DNA of 31,132 bases, from the NCBI GenBank assembly GCA_964414265.1, contig CAYPVT010000003.1, positions 1 to 31,132 on the forward strand, written 5' to 3'. This stretch comes from VMEP01 sp964414265 (GTDB lineage: Bacteria > Patescibacteriota > Minisyncoccia > Phycocordibacterales > VMEP01). The notes beneath the pieces were generated by a model. That model was not told the DNA's origin and did not search any database. It saw only the letters and a program-made list of their open reading frames with translations. Positions 1 to 7,650 of this stretch are shown here, piece after piece (position 1 is the first letter of the stretch; each line of letters starts with the position of its first letter). Made by a program: the position numbers and the translations under genes.

Positions 1-290
1 TTGTTTTAAATACGGCCTATGAGGGCTTTTCTCATCAATTACTTGAGGTTATGGCTCTAGGGACACCAATAGTAACAACTAATATTGGAGGTAATCCTGA
101 GGTCATAGAAAATGAGAAAAATGGCCTGTTGGTGGAGATTGACGATAGAGATGCGATTGTACGCTCTGTCGAGAGGATTTTATTAAATGAAGATTTTTCT
201 AGTGAATTAGTGCAAAACGCGAGAAAAACAGTAGAGTTATTTAATCGCGAACGAATGGTTAATGAGACAATTAAAGCACTGTCTTTTTAA
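1..290 (+). CDS. Glycosyltransferase family 4, C-terminal fragment (5' end outside window)
   Basis: The frame is open from the window edge, and its first in-window ATG at 51 is internal. Residues before it read LNTAYEGFSHQLLEVMA, the E-x7-E donor-sugar signature of GT-B retaining glycosyltransferases. The GTPIV and GGNPEVI segments that follow are the usual C-terminal Rossmann half, where a nucleotide-sugar phosphate is bound. Only about 95 residues of a normal 350-400 residue enzyme are present. The donor and acceptor sugars cannot be told. It lies upstream of other surface-glycan genes in the same direction and ends with TAA. Confidence 0.85.
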   Translation, partial: VLNTAYEGFSHQLLEVMALGTPIVTTNIGGNPEVIENEKNGLLVEIDDRDAIVRSVERILLNEDFSSELVQNARKTVELFNRERMVNETIKALSF

Positions 291-335
291 ATACCTGTCC
301 CGTTAGAAATTACAAAATTATATTTAACGAGTTAA

Positions 336-344
336 TGGTAAAAT
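336..344 (+). promoter_or_regulatory. Extended -10 promoter element TGGTAAAAT
   Basis: TGGTAAAAT is a TGn extended -10 with hexamer TAAAAT. The same nine bases recur in front of two other genes here (1620-1628 and 27346-27354). No convincing -35 is visible, as is normal for extended -10 promoters. The expected start of transcription, about 7 bases downstream, falls just before the ATG at 355. Confidence 0.45.
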
Positions 345-354
345 TTATAATCAA

Positions 355-426
355 ATGAAAGATAGAGAATTTACAACTAAGATAACAAATGGAAACGTCT
401 TCGTTTCGTATTTTCTAATGGGATGA
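355..426 (+). CDS. Possible 23-codon leader peptide coupled to the next glycosyltransferase
   Basis: ATG at 355 opens a 23-residue frame (begins MKDREFTTK, ends FLMG). Its TGA stop overlaps the ATG of the downstream gene as ATGA at 423-426, the classic geometry for termination-reinitiation. It starts 10 bases after the -10 element at 336-344, so it could be the translated start of a leaderless mRNA. The downstream gene has no ribosome-binding site of its own, which fits coupling. Against it: the peptide is short, has no recognised family, and would be the only reading frame here ending in TGA. Confidence 0.3.
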   Translation: MKDREFTTKITNGNVFVSYFLMG

Positions 427-1571
427 AGGTTTTAATGATTTCAACCGATAAGAATATTTTGGAAGAGGGAAGCGCTGTTCGCGAGCGTATGGTTTCCTAC
501 GGAACTATTTGCGATGAGCTTCATATATTAGTGGTTGGAAAGTTTAAAGCAGAAAGTAGAAAGTCGGTAAATTACCAAGAATACAATAAAGATATAAAAA
601 TCGGCGAAAACGTTTTTGTTTACACAGTAAACGCCCACTTTAAATTACATTCTTTATATAAGGCATATAGTATTGGTGTTAGTATTTTAATTAAAAGCTA
701 TAAGCTGAAAGCTGAAAGCTGGCTGATTACCGCCCAAGATCCTTTTGAAACAGGTTTTATTGCTTGGTGTATATCTAAAAAAACAAAAACAAAATTACAA
801 CTCCAAATTCACACTGATTTTTTAAGTCCATATTTTTCTGGTGAATCTTTTTTAAATAAAATTCGGATAATGATTGCAAAATTTTTACTCCCAAAAGCCG
901 ACGGGATTCGTGTTGTTTCTGAGCGGATTACTTCTTCTTTGAAAGCTAACAAATATAAACTAAAAGCTGTTCCGTTCGCCCTCCCAATTTTTGTTGATAT
1001 AGAAAAAATAAGAAAAACTATCCCAACTGTCGATTTGCATAAAAAATATCCTCAATTTGATTTTATCTTTCTCATGGCTTCACGTTTGACTCGCGAAAAA
1101 AATATTGAAGTTGCAATTGATGCAATGAAAGAGGTTGTTAAAAAATACCCTAAGACTGGTCTCGTGATTGTTGGCTCAGGGCCTGAAGAAAATAATCTAA
1201 AGCTAAAAGCTAAAAGTTATAAACTAACAGCTAATATAATTTTTGAACCATGGCAGAGTGATTTAATTTCTTACTATAAGACTGCTGACGCGTTTCTCCT
1301 TACTTCAAAATACGAAGGCTTTGGAATGACTCTCGTTGAGGCGATAGCTTCTGATTGCCCAATTATTTCTACTGATGTTGGGTGCGCATTGGAAATAGTA
1401 AAAGATACTAAAAACGGACTAGTCGTGTCTGTTGGTGATACCACGGCGTTCGCTGAGGCTATGGCAGGGGTTGTATCTGGGAAATTTAAATTTGAAATAA
1501 TGGTGCCAGATTTTTTAACGAAGGAAGAGTATATGAAAGAATACAAAAGGTCGTGGGATACAATAACCTAA
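423..1571 (+). CDS. Glycosyltransferase family 4 with four in-frame heptanucleotide-repeat tracts
   Basis: A 382-residue GT-B glycosyltransferase, probably cytosolic or membrane-peripheral, adding a sugar to a lipid-linked glycan. The C-terminal half has ASRLTREKNIEVAIDAM, then VIVGSGPEE, then KYEGFGMTLVEA, giving the E-x7-E pair at Glu298 and Glu306 that contacts the donor nucleotide-sugar. The length is normal for the family. The start is the ATG at 423: an ATG five bases earlier runs straight into TGA. No Shine-Dalgarno is present. The oddity is four stretches of KAESRKS, KSYKLKAESW, KANKYKLKA and KLKAKSYKLTA type, encoded by degenerate 7-base tandem repeats. These look like insertions in loops of the fold. 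Donor and acceptor are unknown. Confidence 0.85.
   Translation: MKVLMISTDKNILEEGSAVRERMVSYGTICDELHILVVGKFKAESRKSVNYQEYNKDIKIGENVFVYTVNAHFKLHSLYKAYSIGVSILIKSYKLKAESWLITAQDPFETGFIAWCISKKTKTKLQLQIHTDFLSPYFSGESFLNKIRIMIAKFLLPKADGIRVVSERITSSLKANKYKLKAVPFALPIFVDIEKIRKTIPTVDLHKKYPQFDFIFLMASRLTREKNIEVAIDAMKEVVKKYPKTGLVIVGSGPEENNLKLKAKSYKLTANIIFEPWQSDLISYYKTADAFLLTSKYEGFGMTLVEAIASDCPIISTDVGCALEIVKDTKNGLVVSVGDTTAFAEAMAGVVSGKFKFEIMVPDFLTKEEYMKEYKRSWDTIT
546..566 (+). repeat. Heptanucleotide tandem repeat, 3 degenerate units (tract 1)
   Basis: Three consecutive 7-base units related to AAAGCTR (AAAGCAG, AAAGTAG, AAAGTCG) inside the glycosyltransferase gene, read in frame as K-A-E-S-R-K-S. Confidence 0.6.
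694..721 (+). repeat. Heptanucleotide tandem repeat, 4 units (tract 2)
   Basis: Units AAAGCTA, TAAGCTG, AAAGCTG and AAAGCTG lie head to tail. This is the cleanest tract. The second unit starts with T instead of A, which turns what would be a TAA stop at 699-701 into TAT (Tyr). Confidence 0.8.
942..969 (+). repeat. Heptanucleotide tandem repeat, 4 degenerate units (tract 3)
   Basis: Units AAAGCTA, ACAAATA, TAAACTA and AAAGCTG. As in tracts 2 and 4, one unit begins with T, here giving the in-frame TAT codon at 954-956 in place of TAA. Confidence 0.65.
1199..1233 (+). repeat. Heptanucleotide tandem repeat, 5 units (tract 4)
   Basis: Units AAAGCTA, AAAGCTA, AAAGTTA, TAAACTA and ACAGCTA. The T-initial fourth unit again makes codon 1218-1220 TAT and not TAA. 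The translation is L-K-L-K-A-K-S-Y-K-L-T-A-N. Confidence 0.75.
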
Positions 1572-1619
1572 ATATCATTGCCTAGGTTAAATTGCGACCG
1601 TATCTCAAATTAAGATATA

Positions 1620-1628
1620 TGGTAAAAT
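1620..1628 (+). promoter_or_regulatory. Extended -10 element TGGTAAAAT in the 1572-1759 gap
   Basis: A second copy of TGGTAAAAT, 131 bases before the dehydrogenase start. The 188-base gap also holds a closer TAAAAT at 1744-1749, ten bases before the ATG at 1760, and a 7-bp inverted repeat (TAACCTA/TAGGTTA, 1564-1570 and 1583-1589) straddling the previous stop codon. There is no T-run after that repeat, so it is not a clear terminator. Which -10 is used cannot be decided. Confidence 0.4.
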
Positions 1629-1759
1629 GGCCGAGATAAGCTATATATTTTAGTTTTTTTAATTTATATATAAAGAAAAAACATAATATTTAGGTAAAAA
1701 AAGGAAATACTTGGTATTTTTTATTGCCGACACTTTAGAAAGTTAAAATTATCGAAATA

Positions 1760-2599
1760 ATGAATAAGCCACTCATAGGATTTATAGGACAAGGTTTTAT
1801 TGGGAAGAATTATGCCGATGATTTTGAAAATCGGGGATATTCTGTTGTGCGCTATTCTCTTGAGGAGCCACATATAAATAATAAAGAAAAGATTACAGAA
1901 TGTGATATCGTGTTTATTGCTGTTAATGCAAATACTACCCCAAATGGTTTTGACGACAGTAACATACGTTCTGGCCTCAGCCTTGTTGGAGAAGGAAAGG
2001 TTGTTGTCATTAAATCAACACTTCTTCCTGGAATGACTAAAACTACACAAAAAGATTTTCCGTTAATTACCGTGCTTTTTTCCCCAGAATTTTTAAGTGA
2101 AGTTACTGCTGCTCATGATGCAGCAAACCCATTTTCGAATATTGTTGGATTGCCGGTCAGCGATGAAAAACATCAAGTTGCCGCTACTTGTGTACAGGAG
2201 ATACTTCCTAAAGCCCCTTTTTCCCTTATTTGTGATAGCGACGAAGCAGAAATTATAAAATATACCCATAATGTAAGTGGGTACACACAGATCATTACTT
2301 TTAATTTAATGTATGAAATAGCCCGCACACTTGGTCATGATTGGGGAAACATAGGAAAAGCTCTTCTTGCAGATCCATTAATCAGTAATCGTTATTCAAA
2401 CCCAGTACACAAAAGTGGGCGTGGAGCCGGCGGGCATTGTTTTATAAAAGATTTCGCCGCTATCGCAGATGTGTATGAAAAGATTGTTGGCGATAAGGAT
2501 GGAATAAATGTACTTCGTTCACTTGAGATAAAAAACAAAAAATTACTAAGAAGTAGTGGGAAGGACGAGAATTTACTTGAAGAAGTTTATGGTAAATAG
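1760..2599 (+). CDS. Compact UDP-sugar 6-dehydrogenase (UDP-glucose/GDP-mannose dehydrogenase family)
   Basis: 279 residues. An N-terminal NAD-binding Rossmann domain opens with IGFIGQGFIGKNYA (GxGxxG) and is followed by IKSTLLPG and FSPEFLSE, the family's substrate-loop motif. The central helical domain contains AEIIKYTHN with the conserved Lys. RGAGGHCFIKD carries the Cys that forms the thiohemiacetal in the two-step NAD-dependent oxidation of a UDP-hexose C6 to a uronic acid. The protein then ends: the C-terminal UDP-binding domain of ordinary 400-450 residue enzymes is absent. The frame ends cleanly with TAG and no remnant follows, so this looks like a natural compact form. It may act on UDP-ManNAc made by the WecB-like enzyme at 7637, by inference. 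It has no Shine-Dalgarno. Confidence 0.85.
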   Translation: MNKPLIGFIGQGFIGKNYADDFENRGYSVVRYSLEEPHINNKEKITECDIVFIAVNANTTPNGFDDSNIRSGLSLVGEGKVVVIKSTLLPGMTKTTQKDFPLITVLFSPEFLSEVTAAHDAANPFSNIVGLPVSDEKHQVAATCVQEILPKAPFSLICDSDEAEIIKYTHNVSGYTQIITFNLMYEIARTLGHDWGNIGKALLADPLISNRYSNPVHKSGRGAGGHCFIKDFAAIADVYEKIVGDKDGINVLRSLEIKNKKLLRSSGKDENLLEEVYGK

Positions 2600-2655
2600 T
2601 AAGTATATAATTTTATTATGATAATTTTTGAAATATACGTTACTAATTTTTAATT

Positions 2656-3705
2656 ATGCGCCTCTTAATTTGCACCCAAGTAATAGATGAGAAAGATTCG
2701 GCACTCGGGTTTTTTAAGAAGTGGGTTTTGTCACTTGAACCTTATTTTGAAAAAATAGAGGTTATTTGTTTGAAAGAAAATGAATCTATAGTTTCTGGTA
2801 AAATTAAGGTGCATTCTCTTGGCAAAGAACACTCAGAGGGGTCATGGTTAACAAAGCGGTTGCGCTATGTTATTAGATTTTACTTTTTTGTGTGGAAATT
2901 GCGTAAAAATTACGACGTGGTGTTTGTCCACATGAACCAAGAATATGTTTTGCTTGGTGGAATTTTATGGAAATTTCTTGGGAAAAAAGTTTTTATGTGG
3001 AGAAATCATTATGAAGGGAACATTTTTACGAGTGTTGCCGCAGTCTTTTGTAAAAAAATATTCTGTACCTCTCGATTTTCATATACGGCGCGATATAAAA
3101 AAACTATTTTGATGCCAGTGGGGGTGGATGAAGATTTTGTTAACAAAGACGAAACGATTACGCGAATCACACACTCAGTTCTTTTTTTGGGTCGCCTAGA
3201 TTATTCAAAGAAACCACACGTATTAATAGATGCGTTAGGTATTCTTGCAAAGGATGGGGTTAAATTTACGGCTTCATTCGTTGGTGGCCCATCAAAAGAG
3301 GGCTCAACGTATCCAGCAGAGCTTAGCGCGCGAGCGGAAAAACTTGGTATTTCCAGCTTCATCACTTTCGTGGGGGCAGTTCCAAGCACTGAGACATATC
3401 GTTATTACAGATCTCATGATGTTTTTGTAAATTGTAGCAAGAGTGGTATGTTTGATAAGACGATGTTTGAAGCGGTTGTGTGTGGTTGTTTAGTCCTTGC
3501 TAATAGTCATGATTTTTCCGAGCTAGTCGGAGAGGAGTTTATTTTTGCAGAAAATGATGTAAAAGCTCTTGCGCAGAAACTCAATAGATTGCTCACTATT
3601 TCTTTGGAAGAGCGTGCAAATATTTCAGAGATGCTTGGCGGTCATATCAAGAACCATAGCTTGCTAGTTTTAGCTAGTTGTCTTGCTAGGGAAATGGGGG
3701 CGTAG
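2656..3705 (+). CDS. Glycosyltransferase family 4
   Basis: A 349-residue GT-B enzyme opening with MRLLICTQVIDEKDSALGFF, an N-terminus I associate with CPR glycosyltransferases. The second Rossmann half has VLFLGRLDYSKKPHVLIDAL, FVGGPSKEG, FITFVGAVP and finally SGMFDKTMFEAVVCG. The usual first Glu of the E-x7-E motif is replaced by Gly, while the second (FEA) is kept. That changes the donor-ribose contact but occurs in known subfamilies. It heads a compact six-gene plus-strand operon, and the next gene begins at the very next base. Likely role: one sugar-transfer step of the surface polysaccharide. Specificity is unknown. The start lacks a ribosome-binding site. Confidence 0.85.
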   Translation: MRLLICTQVIDEKDSALGFFKKWVLSLEPYFEKIEVICLKENESIVSGKIKVHSLGKEHSEGSWLTKRLRYVIRFYFFVWKLRKNYDVVFVHMNQEYVLLGGILWKFLGKKVFMWRNHYEGNIFTSVAAVFCKKIFCTSRFSYTARYKKTILMPVGVDEDFVNKDETITRITHSVLFLGRLDYSKKPHVLIDALGILAKDGVKFTASFVGGPSKEGSTYPAELSARAEKLGISSFITFVGAVPSTETYRYYRSHDVFVNCSKSGMFDKTMFEAVVCGCLVLANSHDFSELVGEEFIFAENDVKALAQKLNRLLTISLEERANISEMLGGHIKNHSLLVLASCLAREMGA

Positions 3706-4320
3706 GTGAAAAAACTAAAAATGGAGAAAGGAAAACATAAAAAATTTATAGATGAAAAAATGGCTGAAATTGCTACCAGAAAAGTTATTCTTGACGTTGG
3801 TGGTGGTACACGGTTTACGAAATGGCTTTCGGAGTATCGTGATCTTTTTAAAAACTGTGACTACAGAACAATGGATTACGATAATACAACTGGAGCTGAT
3901 GTTGTCGGAGATATACACAAAATTCCACTAGGAGATGAAAGCATTGAGGCAATTATCTGTAGCTCTGTGCTTGAGCACGTTGAAAATCCAATTGTTGCTG
4001 TAAAGGAGATGCATAGAATTTTAAAAATAGACGGAGTGATTTTTGTACACATTCCATCTATCTATCCATATCACGCAAGAAAAGGGCATTACCCAGATTA
4101 TTGGAGATTTTTTGATGATACCGTAAGTCTTTTATTTAAAGATTTTTCAAAAGTTGATTTTGTAAAAAGGGGTGGTTATTTTAAAGCCATTTTCTTCTTC
4201 CTGCCATTTCAGCACCGTATAAGATTTGCGATAGATCCACTTGCTAATATTCTAGATTCCTTGTTAAGGACGGAAAAAAAAAGCACTACGTCTGGTTATT
4301 ATATTTATGCCGTGAAATAA
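3706..4320 (+). CDS. Class I SAM-dependent methyltransferase
   Basis: 204 residues with the Methyltransf_11 layout. ILDVGGGTRFTKWL is motif I for S-adenosylmethionine binding. DYRTMDYD follows, with an acidic residue at the end of strand 2, then ADVVGDIHKIPLGDES and the motif ICSSVLEHVENP. The C-terminal part, with HYPDYWRFF, is typical of methyltransferases in polysaccharide clusters. The start is GTG directly after the previous TAG (no gap) with a weak G-run upstream. ATG at 3721 is an alternative that removes only five residues. Its position between two glycosyltransferases suggests it methylates a sugar of the same glycan. The acceptor is not identifiable. Confidence 0.8.
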   Translation: MKKLKMEKGKHKKFIDEKMAEIATRKVILDVGGGTRFTKWLSEYRDLFKNCDYRTMDYDNTTGADVVGDIHKIPLGDESIEAIICSSVLEHVENPIVAVKEMHRILKIDGVIFVHIPSIYPYHARKGHYPDYWRFFDDTVSLLFKDFSKVDFVKRGGYFKAIFFFLPFQHRIRFAIDPLANILDSLLRTEKKSTTSGYYIYAVK

Positions 4321-4323
4321 TCA

Positions 4324-5490
4324 ATGGAAAATAAGAAGAAAATTATTTATGTTACAAGCGTGAGACTACCGACCGAAAAGGCGCACGGACTTGCCACTGT
4401 TAAGATTTGTGAAGCTTTCGCTAGCCGTGGCTATGAGGTTGATTGTGTAATACCACGGCTTTGGCGAAAAGAAGAAAAAGATATTTTTAATTTTTATAAT
4501 TTAAAAACTAATTTTAAAATTTTTAAAATTAGCTGTGTAGACCTAATCCCTTTTGGTGTTTTTGAAAAAATAACTTTTCTTATACAGTCAATTTCATTTT
4601 CTATTTTCGCGACATTATTTATTGCCATAAAGTATAGAAAAGAAACGAAGAATCTCGTTTTTTTTTCACATGACTATATACCTCTATATTTCATGACATT
4701 TTTGCCAGTTAAGGTTTTTTATGACATTCACCATTTTCCTGGAACTAATTTTATGTATAGGCGGGTCATGAAAAAAGCATTTGGCTTTGCGGTTCAGACA
4801 AGGTGGAAAATAAAGGCTGTTTGTGAGAAGTTTGGAGTATCTCCCGATACTGTGGTCTACTGGCCTAACGGGACCGACGTAGAGAATTTTGACATAGCTT
4901 TATCTGTAGATGAGGCAAGGACCAAGCTTGGAATCCCTCTTGATAGAAAAATAGTTATGTACACGGGACAGCTTTTTTTATGGAAAGGAGTTGATACGCT
5001 TATTCAGTCAGTAAAAATGCTTCCTAGGGATATATTTATTTATGTGGTTGGTGGTTCTGATAAAGACGTAGAAAATTTTAAAAAAGTGGTTGATGGTGCC
5101 ATTGACGAAAGAATAGTATTTGTTCCTTTTCAACAACACTCGATGATTCCACTTTGGTTGCGTGCTGCCGACGTCCTGGTTCTTCCTAATACAGGGAAAC
5201 AAAAAGTATCTCTTTACTACACCTCTCCCATGAAGCTATTTGAGTATATAGCAGCGCGAAAGCCGGTCGTTGCAAGTGCTATCCCATCCATAATGGAAAT
5301 TTTAAACGAAGACAATTCAATTTTAGTTGAACCAGATGTTCCGGCGGCTCTTGCTACGGGAATAACTCTTGCTATTGAAAATAAAGAATTATCAAGGCGA
5401 ATATCTGAAAACGCTACTATTGATTCTAAAAAATATACATGGGGCCAAAGGGCACAGAAAATTACGGATTACTTTGAAAAATATGCATAA
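4324..5490 (+). CDS. Glycosyltransferase family 4
   Basis: A 388-residue GT-B enzyme. The N-terminal half begins YVTSVRLPTEKAHGL (the acceptor-side loop with a basic residue) and carries a hydrophobic stretch near residues 78-105 that may hold it on the membrane. The C-terminal half has VMYTGQLFLWKGVDTLIQS, VVGGSDKDV and YTSPMKLFEYIAARKPVVAS, the SP-x-K-x-x-E-Y form of the donor motif seen in many polysaccharide GT4 enzymes. It starts 3 bases after the preceding stop and overlaps the next gene by 8 bases, so it is certainly in the operon. The transferred sugar is unknown. Confidence 0.85.
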   Translation: MENKKKIIYVTSVRLPTEKAHGLATVKICEAFASRGYEVDCVIPRLWRKEEKDIFNFYNLKTNFKIFKISCVDLIPFGVFEKITFLIQSISFSIFATLFIAIKYRKETKNLVFFSHDYIPLYFMTFLPVKVFYDIHHFPGTNFMYRRVMKKAFGFAVQTRWKIKAVCEKFGVSPDTVVYWPNGTDVENFDIALSVDEARTKLGIPLDRKIVMYTGQLFLWKGVDTLIQSVKMLPRDIFIYVVGGSDKDVENFKKVVDGAIDERIVFVPFQQHSMIPLWLRAADVLVLPNTGKQKVSLYYTSPMKLFEYIAARKPVVASAIPSIMEILNEDNSILVEPDVPAALATGITLAIENKELSRRISENATIDSKKYTWGQRAQKITDYFEKYA

Positions 5491-6643
5491 AGTAGTAATT
5501 TTTTATACTAGACTGCTTACATTTGTTGCCCTTTTCGTATTCCCGGTTATTTATCTACGCATTTATTTATCAACTACAAAAAGAAAGACAGGGGATGGTA
5601 CAAGAATATTAATAATTCCACAACTCACCAGAATAGGCGATATTGTTTGTTCAACCCCGGTTTTTAGAGCTATTAAAGAAGAATACCCCAACAGCTATAT
5701 ATCTGTATTAGTCTCTGTTAATGCGTCGGCTATTATAAAAAATAACCCAAGAATAGATGAAATTATAATCATTGAAGATTATAGAGATAATTTTTTCTCG
5801 CTTATTAAAAAAATTAGAGAAAGTAATTTTGACTGGGGAATATCCTTGTCGGGGACTGCAATGAGTTCACTCCTTTTTTTCTTTGGGCTAATTCCAAACC
5901 GCATGAAAATTACTCGAAGAGGAAGACCTGTGGCAGAAATTTTTACAGATTGGGTGTGTAATAAAAAGGAGAAATATACAACATTGTCATACTTGCCAGC
6001 TTTTTATTTAAAAATGCTTAAACAGTTAGGAGTAGGTTATCACGATGATAAAAAAGAAGTTTTTTTTAATATTGGGTCGCAAGAAAAAATTGAAAGTTTT
6101 TTCAAACAGAACGGAGTATCTATAAAAGATAAGATTGTTGGTGTAAGCATAACTGCGGGGAATAAAATAAAAGAATGGGGAGATAGTAAATTTGAAGAAT
6201 TGTGCTTAGAGATGAAAAAGAGGTATGGAGTAAAAATTGTTTTTATTGGTTCTGTTTATGACAAAAGAAGAGTTGAAGATGTGGTAAAAAATCTTGGAGA
6301 TAAAGACAACTTTATCAACGGTGTGGGTTTTTCTATTGAAGAGCTACCCAATCTAATGAGCCGTTTTTCATTTTTTATAGCCGTAGATACCGGGCCTATT
6401 CATGTGGCCCACGCACTCGGAATACCACTGATAGATATCCTGGGTCCAGTAAATGATATAGAGCTAACCCCTAAGGGGGACGGTGTAAATATTGTAAAAT
6501 CACCACTTAACATTCCTCCATCGGTGTTTGCTTTTGAGGAAACTCTAGATTATGAAATTATTAGAAGATCTACAGACTCAATAACCGTCACCCAGGTCCT
6601 TGAGTCCTTTGATAGTCTTTTTCGAAAAAGTGGGCTTAGGTAA
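5483..6643 (+). CDS. Glycosyltransferase family 9 (ADP-heptosyltransferase-like)
   Basis: 386 residues from the ATG at 5483, which overlaps the previous stop by 8 bases. An in-frame ATG at 5369 lies deep in the preceding gene and is not a credible start. A hydrophobic segment at residues 10-29 anchors the protein. It is followed by RILIIPQLTRIGDIVCSTP, the GT9 N-terminal signature (G-D-x-x-x-x-T-P). The donor site shows AVDTGPIHVAHALGIPLI (Asp302, Gly304, His307), matching the family motif D-T-G-x-x-H-x-A-A-x-x-G-x-P. Characterised members use ADP-heptose or related donors. With no lipopolysaccharide-type heptose genes in view, the sugar here is open. The N-terminal anchor is unusual for the family. 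Confidence 0.85.
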   Translation: MHKVVIFYTRLLTFVALFVFPVIYLRIYLSTTKRKTGDGTRILIIPQLTRIGDIVCSTPVFRAIKEEYPNSYISVLVSVNASAIIKNNPRIDEIIIIEDYRDNFFSLIKKIRESNFDWGISLSGTAMSSLLFFFGLIPNRMKITRRGRPVAEIFTDWVCNKKEKYTTLSYLPAFYLKMLKQLGVGYHDDKKEVFFNIGSQEKIESFFKQNGVSIKDKIVGVSITAGNKIKEWGDSKFEELCLEMKKRYGVKIVFIGSVYDKRRVEDVVKNLGDKDNFINGVGFSIEELPNLMSRFSFFIAVDTGPIHVAHALGIPLIDILGPVNDIELTPKGDGVNIVKSPLNIPPSVFAFEETLDYEIIRRSTDSITVTQVLESFDSLFRKSGLR

Positions 6644-6693
6644 ATTTATTATTATTGTTGTGTAAAAGTTAAAAATAAGTAACATAGTGAAAT

Positions 6694-7650
6694 ATGGCAA
6701 ATATATTAATAACAGGAAGTAGGGGGGTTGTTGGAAGTTATTTGGTACCCATGCTAAAAGCTAAGGGTCATAATGTTTTTGGTATTGATCTTTACCATTC
6801 TGTTGGAGAGGTGGGCTGGGAACAGGAAATGGCTCAAACCGATTTTACTTACGGGCGGTGTGATATTTCAGATTTTAGACAGCTTGAGCGTGTTTTTGAA
6901 AGTGCTGGCCCTTTTGATTTTGTATATAACACTGCCGCAGAGTTCGGACGTTGGAACGGCGAAGATTATTATGAACAAGTTTGGCGCACTAATGCGATAG
7001 GGACAAAAAACATAATCCGCCTTCAGGAAAAACTAAAGTTTAAGCTTATTCACTTTTCTTCCTCAGAGGTTTACGGAGATTACGAAGATTTAATGAAAGA
7101 AGAGGTGATGGATCAAGTAGAGATAAAACAATTAAATGACTATGCCCTTTCTAAGTGGGTTAATGAACAGCAGGTAATAAACTCGGCCAAGCATTATGGA
7201 ACAAAGACAGTTGTTGTACGCCTTTTTAACACGTTCGGACCCGGCGAATGGTACCATCCATACAGAAGTGTAAATGCAAAGTTTTGTTATCACGCTCTGC
7301 ACGGGATACCAATTGTTGTATATAAAGGCCATTACCGTACCTCTACATATCTTGAAGATACATGTAGAACACTTTCAAATATCGTAGATAACTTTAAGGA
7401 GGGTGAGGTTTATAATATCGGCGGATTAGAATACCACGACATAGAGACCTTGGCTGATATTATTTGGAAATATACCGGGGCAGATAGAAAGCTTATACAT
7501 TACGCTGAATCAGAGAAATTAACCACAAAACATAAGAAGGTAGATATAAATAAGGCTGTAAACGATCTTGATCACAAACTCACAGTTGGTCTTGAGGAAG
7601 GGGTTAAAAAAACCATTGATTGGATGAGGGTTTATTATGGAATCAAATAA
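6694..7650 (+). CDS. NAD-dependent sugar epimerase/dehydratase (extended SDR)
   Basis: 318 residues of extended short-chain dehydrogenase fold. TGSRGVVG at residues 7-14 is the G-x-x-G-x-x-G dinucleotide loop. The active site shows Ser at SSSEVYG (residues 122-128) and YALSK (Tyr150, Lys154). LFNTFGPGEWYHPY is the substrate-loop region and RTSTYLEDTC the usual C-terminal motif. It probably epimerises or dehydrates a nucleotide sugar feeding the neighbouring glycosyltransferases. It cannot be assigned as GalE or a 4,6-dehydratase from motifs alone. It lies 50 bases after the GT9 gene and overlaps the next gene by 14 bases. Confidence 0.85.
   Translation: MANILITGSRGVVGSYLVPMLKAKGHNVFGIDLYHSVGEVGWEQEMAQTDFTYGRCDISDFRQLERVFESAGPFDFVYNTAAEFGRWNGEDYYEQVWRTNAIGTKNIIRLQEKLKFKLIHFSSSEVYGDYEDLMKEEVMDQVEIKQLNDYALSKWVNEQQVINSAKHYGTKTVVVRLFNTFGPGEWYHPYRSVNAKFCYHALHGIPIVVYKGHYRTSTYLEDTCRTLSNIVDNFKEGEVYNIGGLEYHDIETLADIIWKYTGADRKLIHYAESEKLTTKHKKVDINKAVNDLDHKLTVGLEEGVKKTIDWMRVYYGIK

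Noticed and set aside
5369..5482. Upstream in-frame ATG for the GT9 gene at 5369
   Set aside because: It would overlap the preceding glycosyltransferase by over 120 bases and add a basic stretch absent from GT9 proteins. The ATG at 5483 fits the operon spacing.
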